Source of the DNA: JBKHYJ01 sp046565505
GTDB taxonomy: Bacteria; Acidobacteriota; Blastocatellia; UBA7656
DNA: 43,179 nucleotides
NCBI GenBank assembly: GCA_046565505.1
Contig: JBKHYJ010000092.1
Coordinates: forward strand, 1 to 43,179
Direction of reading: 5' to 3'
Position 1 is the first letter of the stretch; each line of letters opens with the position of its first letter. This document shows positions 42,366-43,179 of this stretch, piece by piece. The notes below the pieces were generated by a model that saw only the letters and a list, made by a program, of their open reading frames with translations, was not told the DNA's origin and searched no databases. The translations under genes were made by a program, and so were the position numbers.

Positions 42366-42623
42366 TCACGGCGTGCATTTCGGACATGTGCTGGAGCAGG
42401 CTGAGATGCAGACATTGTATCTTCTACAGCATTCTGCCGGGTCAGTGCCTTCATCCAGGCAAGCGTTTTGATCGCGCTGGCAGGGCCCAATACAAGTGAA
42501 CAAGCATACCGGGGCAGGCGAAGCTTCGGCTTTCCCCGCCATGTACGCCGGGATTATCACAAGACAGCTCATGATGACCATCAGGAGCGATAACTTCGCA
42601 TACAAGCCTTTTACTCTGTTCAT
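42366..42623 (-). CDS. Small secreted cysteine-rich protein
   Basis: An 85-residue precursor. The signal peptide is clear: MNRVKGLYAK, hydrophobic LSLLMVIMSCLVIIPAYM, ending near KAEAS. The mature part of about 48 residues holds ten Cys (CLFTCIGPC, ACLDEG, ECCRRYNVC, SACSSTCPKC), which suggests five disulfides or a metal site. I recognise no family. The ATG at 42623 is preceded by GGAGG at the right distance; the ATG at 42635 is less likely. It stands alone between convergent DNA and an empty stretch. Confidence 0.75.
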   Translation of the reverse strand: MNRVKGLYAKLSLLMVIMSCLVIIPAYMAGKAEASPAPVCLFTCIGPCQRDQNACLDEGTDPAECCRRYNVCISACSSTCPKCTP

Positions 42624-43055
42624 AGAAACCTCCACGCTTTTTAAGTAAGAGATTCAGGCAGGGCACACGACAACATTGTAAGATGTATCACGTATTCGCA
42701 CAAGCTGGTGGAGCACAATCCGGGATGAGTAAAGTTCTCGCTAACAGTTACAAAAAATCTGTTGAAAGGTAAATATGAGAATGCAATTCCGATAGCGAGG
42801 CGCTATCGGATCAGGATAAGCCATCTAGAGCAAGGAGAGGCAAAGTCCAGCCCCAATAGAAGGTGTGAAATAAGAATCTCTTAAATCGTTTCTACCAGCT
42901 TTGCAGGAGTCTTTGCAGTTTGATAACACCTGTACGCCGGGATATACGAATATCGCGTATCGCGCTGCTTATCTATCAAGTTAAGCGCGCCCAACTTTGG
43001 CACTCTGAGTAATCAATTTACTATTTCCGAGTCTGATAATCGAAGATACCTGGGC
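42624..43055. other. Gene-free stretch with a tight hairpin
   Basis: No coding frame is supported. TCCGATAGCG (42788-42797) and CGCTATCGGA (42801-42810) form a perfect 10-bp hairpin with a three-base loop. Further right, TATCGCG is repeated near 42955. The stretch is A+T-richer than average. Confidence 0.4.
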
Positions 43056-43179
43056 TCATGTAACCTTAGATTGCGAAGGCACCAGGCGATAACACATCTG
43101 CCGGATGATCTCTCCACTGACCCGCTTGGCATTCGTCATCACCTGGTAGACTGCTACATACCTCGCTAGGTACTTCTTG
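43056..43179 (-). CDS. C-terminal end of an ORF running off the window
   Basis: Forty residues in frame before a TGA at 43056-43058: KKYLARYVAVYQVMTNAKRV, then SGEIIRQMCYRLVPS. The aromatic and basic pattern looks like a real helical protein end and loosely resembles transposase C-termini, but I cannot assign it. Upstream part is outside the window. Confidence 0.35.
   Translation of the reverse strand, partial: KKYLARYVAVYQVMTNAKRVSGEIIRQMCYRLVPSQSKVT

Noticed and set aside
1..43179. CRISPR arrays, tRNA or rRNA genes
   Set aside because: No regularly spaced repeats and no cloverleaf or rRNA signature were seen anywhere in the window.

Overview
The window reads as a chromosomal segment of a Gram-negative soil-type bacterium, most likely an Acidobacteriota member, possibly class Blastocatellia. 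This is inferred from gene content: three very large duplicated-orphan ABC permeases (ADOP family), each directly preceded by a PadR regulator gene, which is a hallmark of Acidobacteriota; many secreted hydrolases; high G+C; and a ParB-like conserved hypothetical of a type I associate with that phylum. No rRNA, tRNA, CRISPR array or intact mobile element was found.

Layout. 1-1.05 kb: a doubtful small membrane ORF and an A+T-rich empty stretch. 1.05-4.07 kb: PadR-ADOP pair 1 (minus strand) with a recognisable promoter/operator. 4.3-8.3 kb: secreted S15/CocE-type hydrolase, divergent secreted metallo-beta-lactamase-fold hydrolase, DinB-like protein. 8.6-10 kb: Sir2 deacylase and an unrecognised gene. 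10.6-13.8 kb: secreted SPOR-like protein and S9 prolyl-oligopeptidase-type peptidase ending in a strong terminator. 14.5-16 kb: ECF sigma factor with a zinc-type membrane anti-sigma factor. 16.2-17 kb: ParB-like hypothetical. 17-18.7 kb: a decayed NRPS terminus (A-domain tail, PCP, broken thioesterase) followed by about 700 bp of unexplained sequence. 18.7-22.1 kb: methyltransferase, YheT-like hydrolase and a cyclopropane-synthase-like enzyme. 22.2-25 kb: a large secreted Ig/FN3 protein. 26-30.4 kb: PQQ-propeller protein, FAD monooxygenase, alpha/beta hydrolase. 30.6-33.5 kb: a YtrA-type GntR regulator with an ABC ATPase and two paralogous permeases, one operon behind two overlapping palindromes. 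33.65-39.8 kb: two further PadR-ADOP pairs arranged head to head around a shared 160-bp control region. 40-43.2 kb: DUF2071 protein, an internally duplicated DUF6328-like membrane protein, a cysteine-rich secreted mini-protein, a REP-like palindrome, and a partial ORF at the right edge.

How the genes work together. The clearest theme is membrane transport or envelope response under local transcriptional control: three PadR-ADOP units and one GntR-ABC unit each carry their own palindromes placed over their own promoter. The three PadR promoters share a geometry (one site between -35 and -10, another around the transcription start) but use three unrelated operator sequences, suggesting insulated paralogous switches. 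Several genes lack a Shine-Dalgarno sequence and have a -10-like hexamer immediately upstream of the start, suggesting leaderless transcripts. All functional calls rest on reading motifs by eye; no database search was possible.
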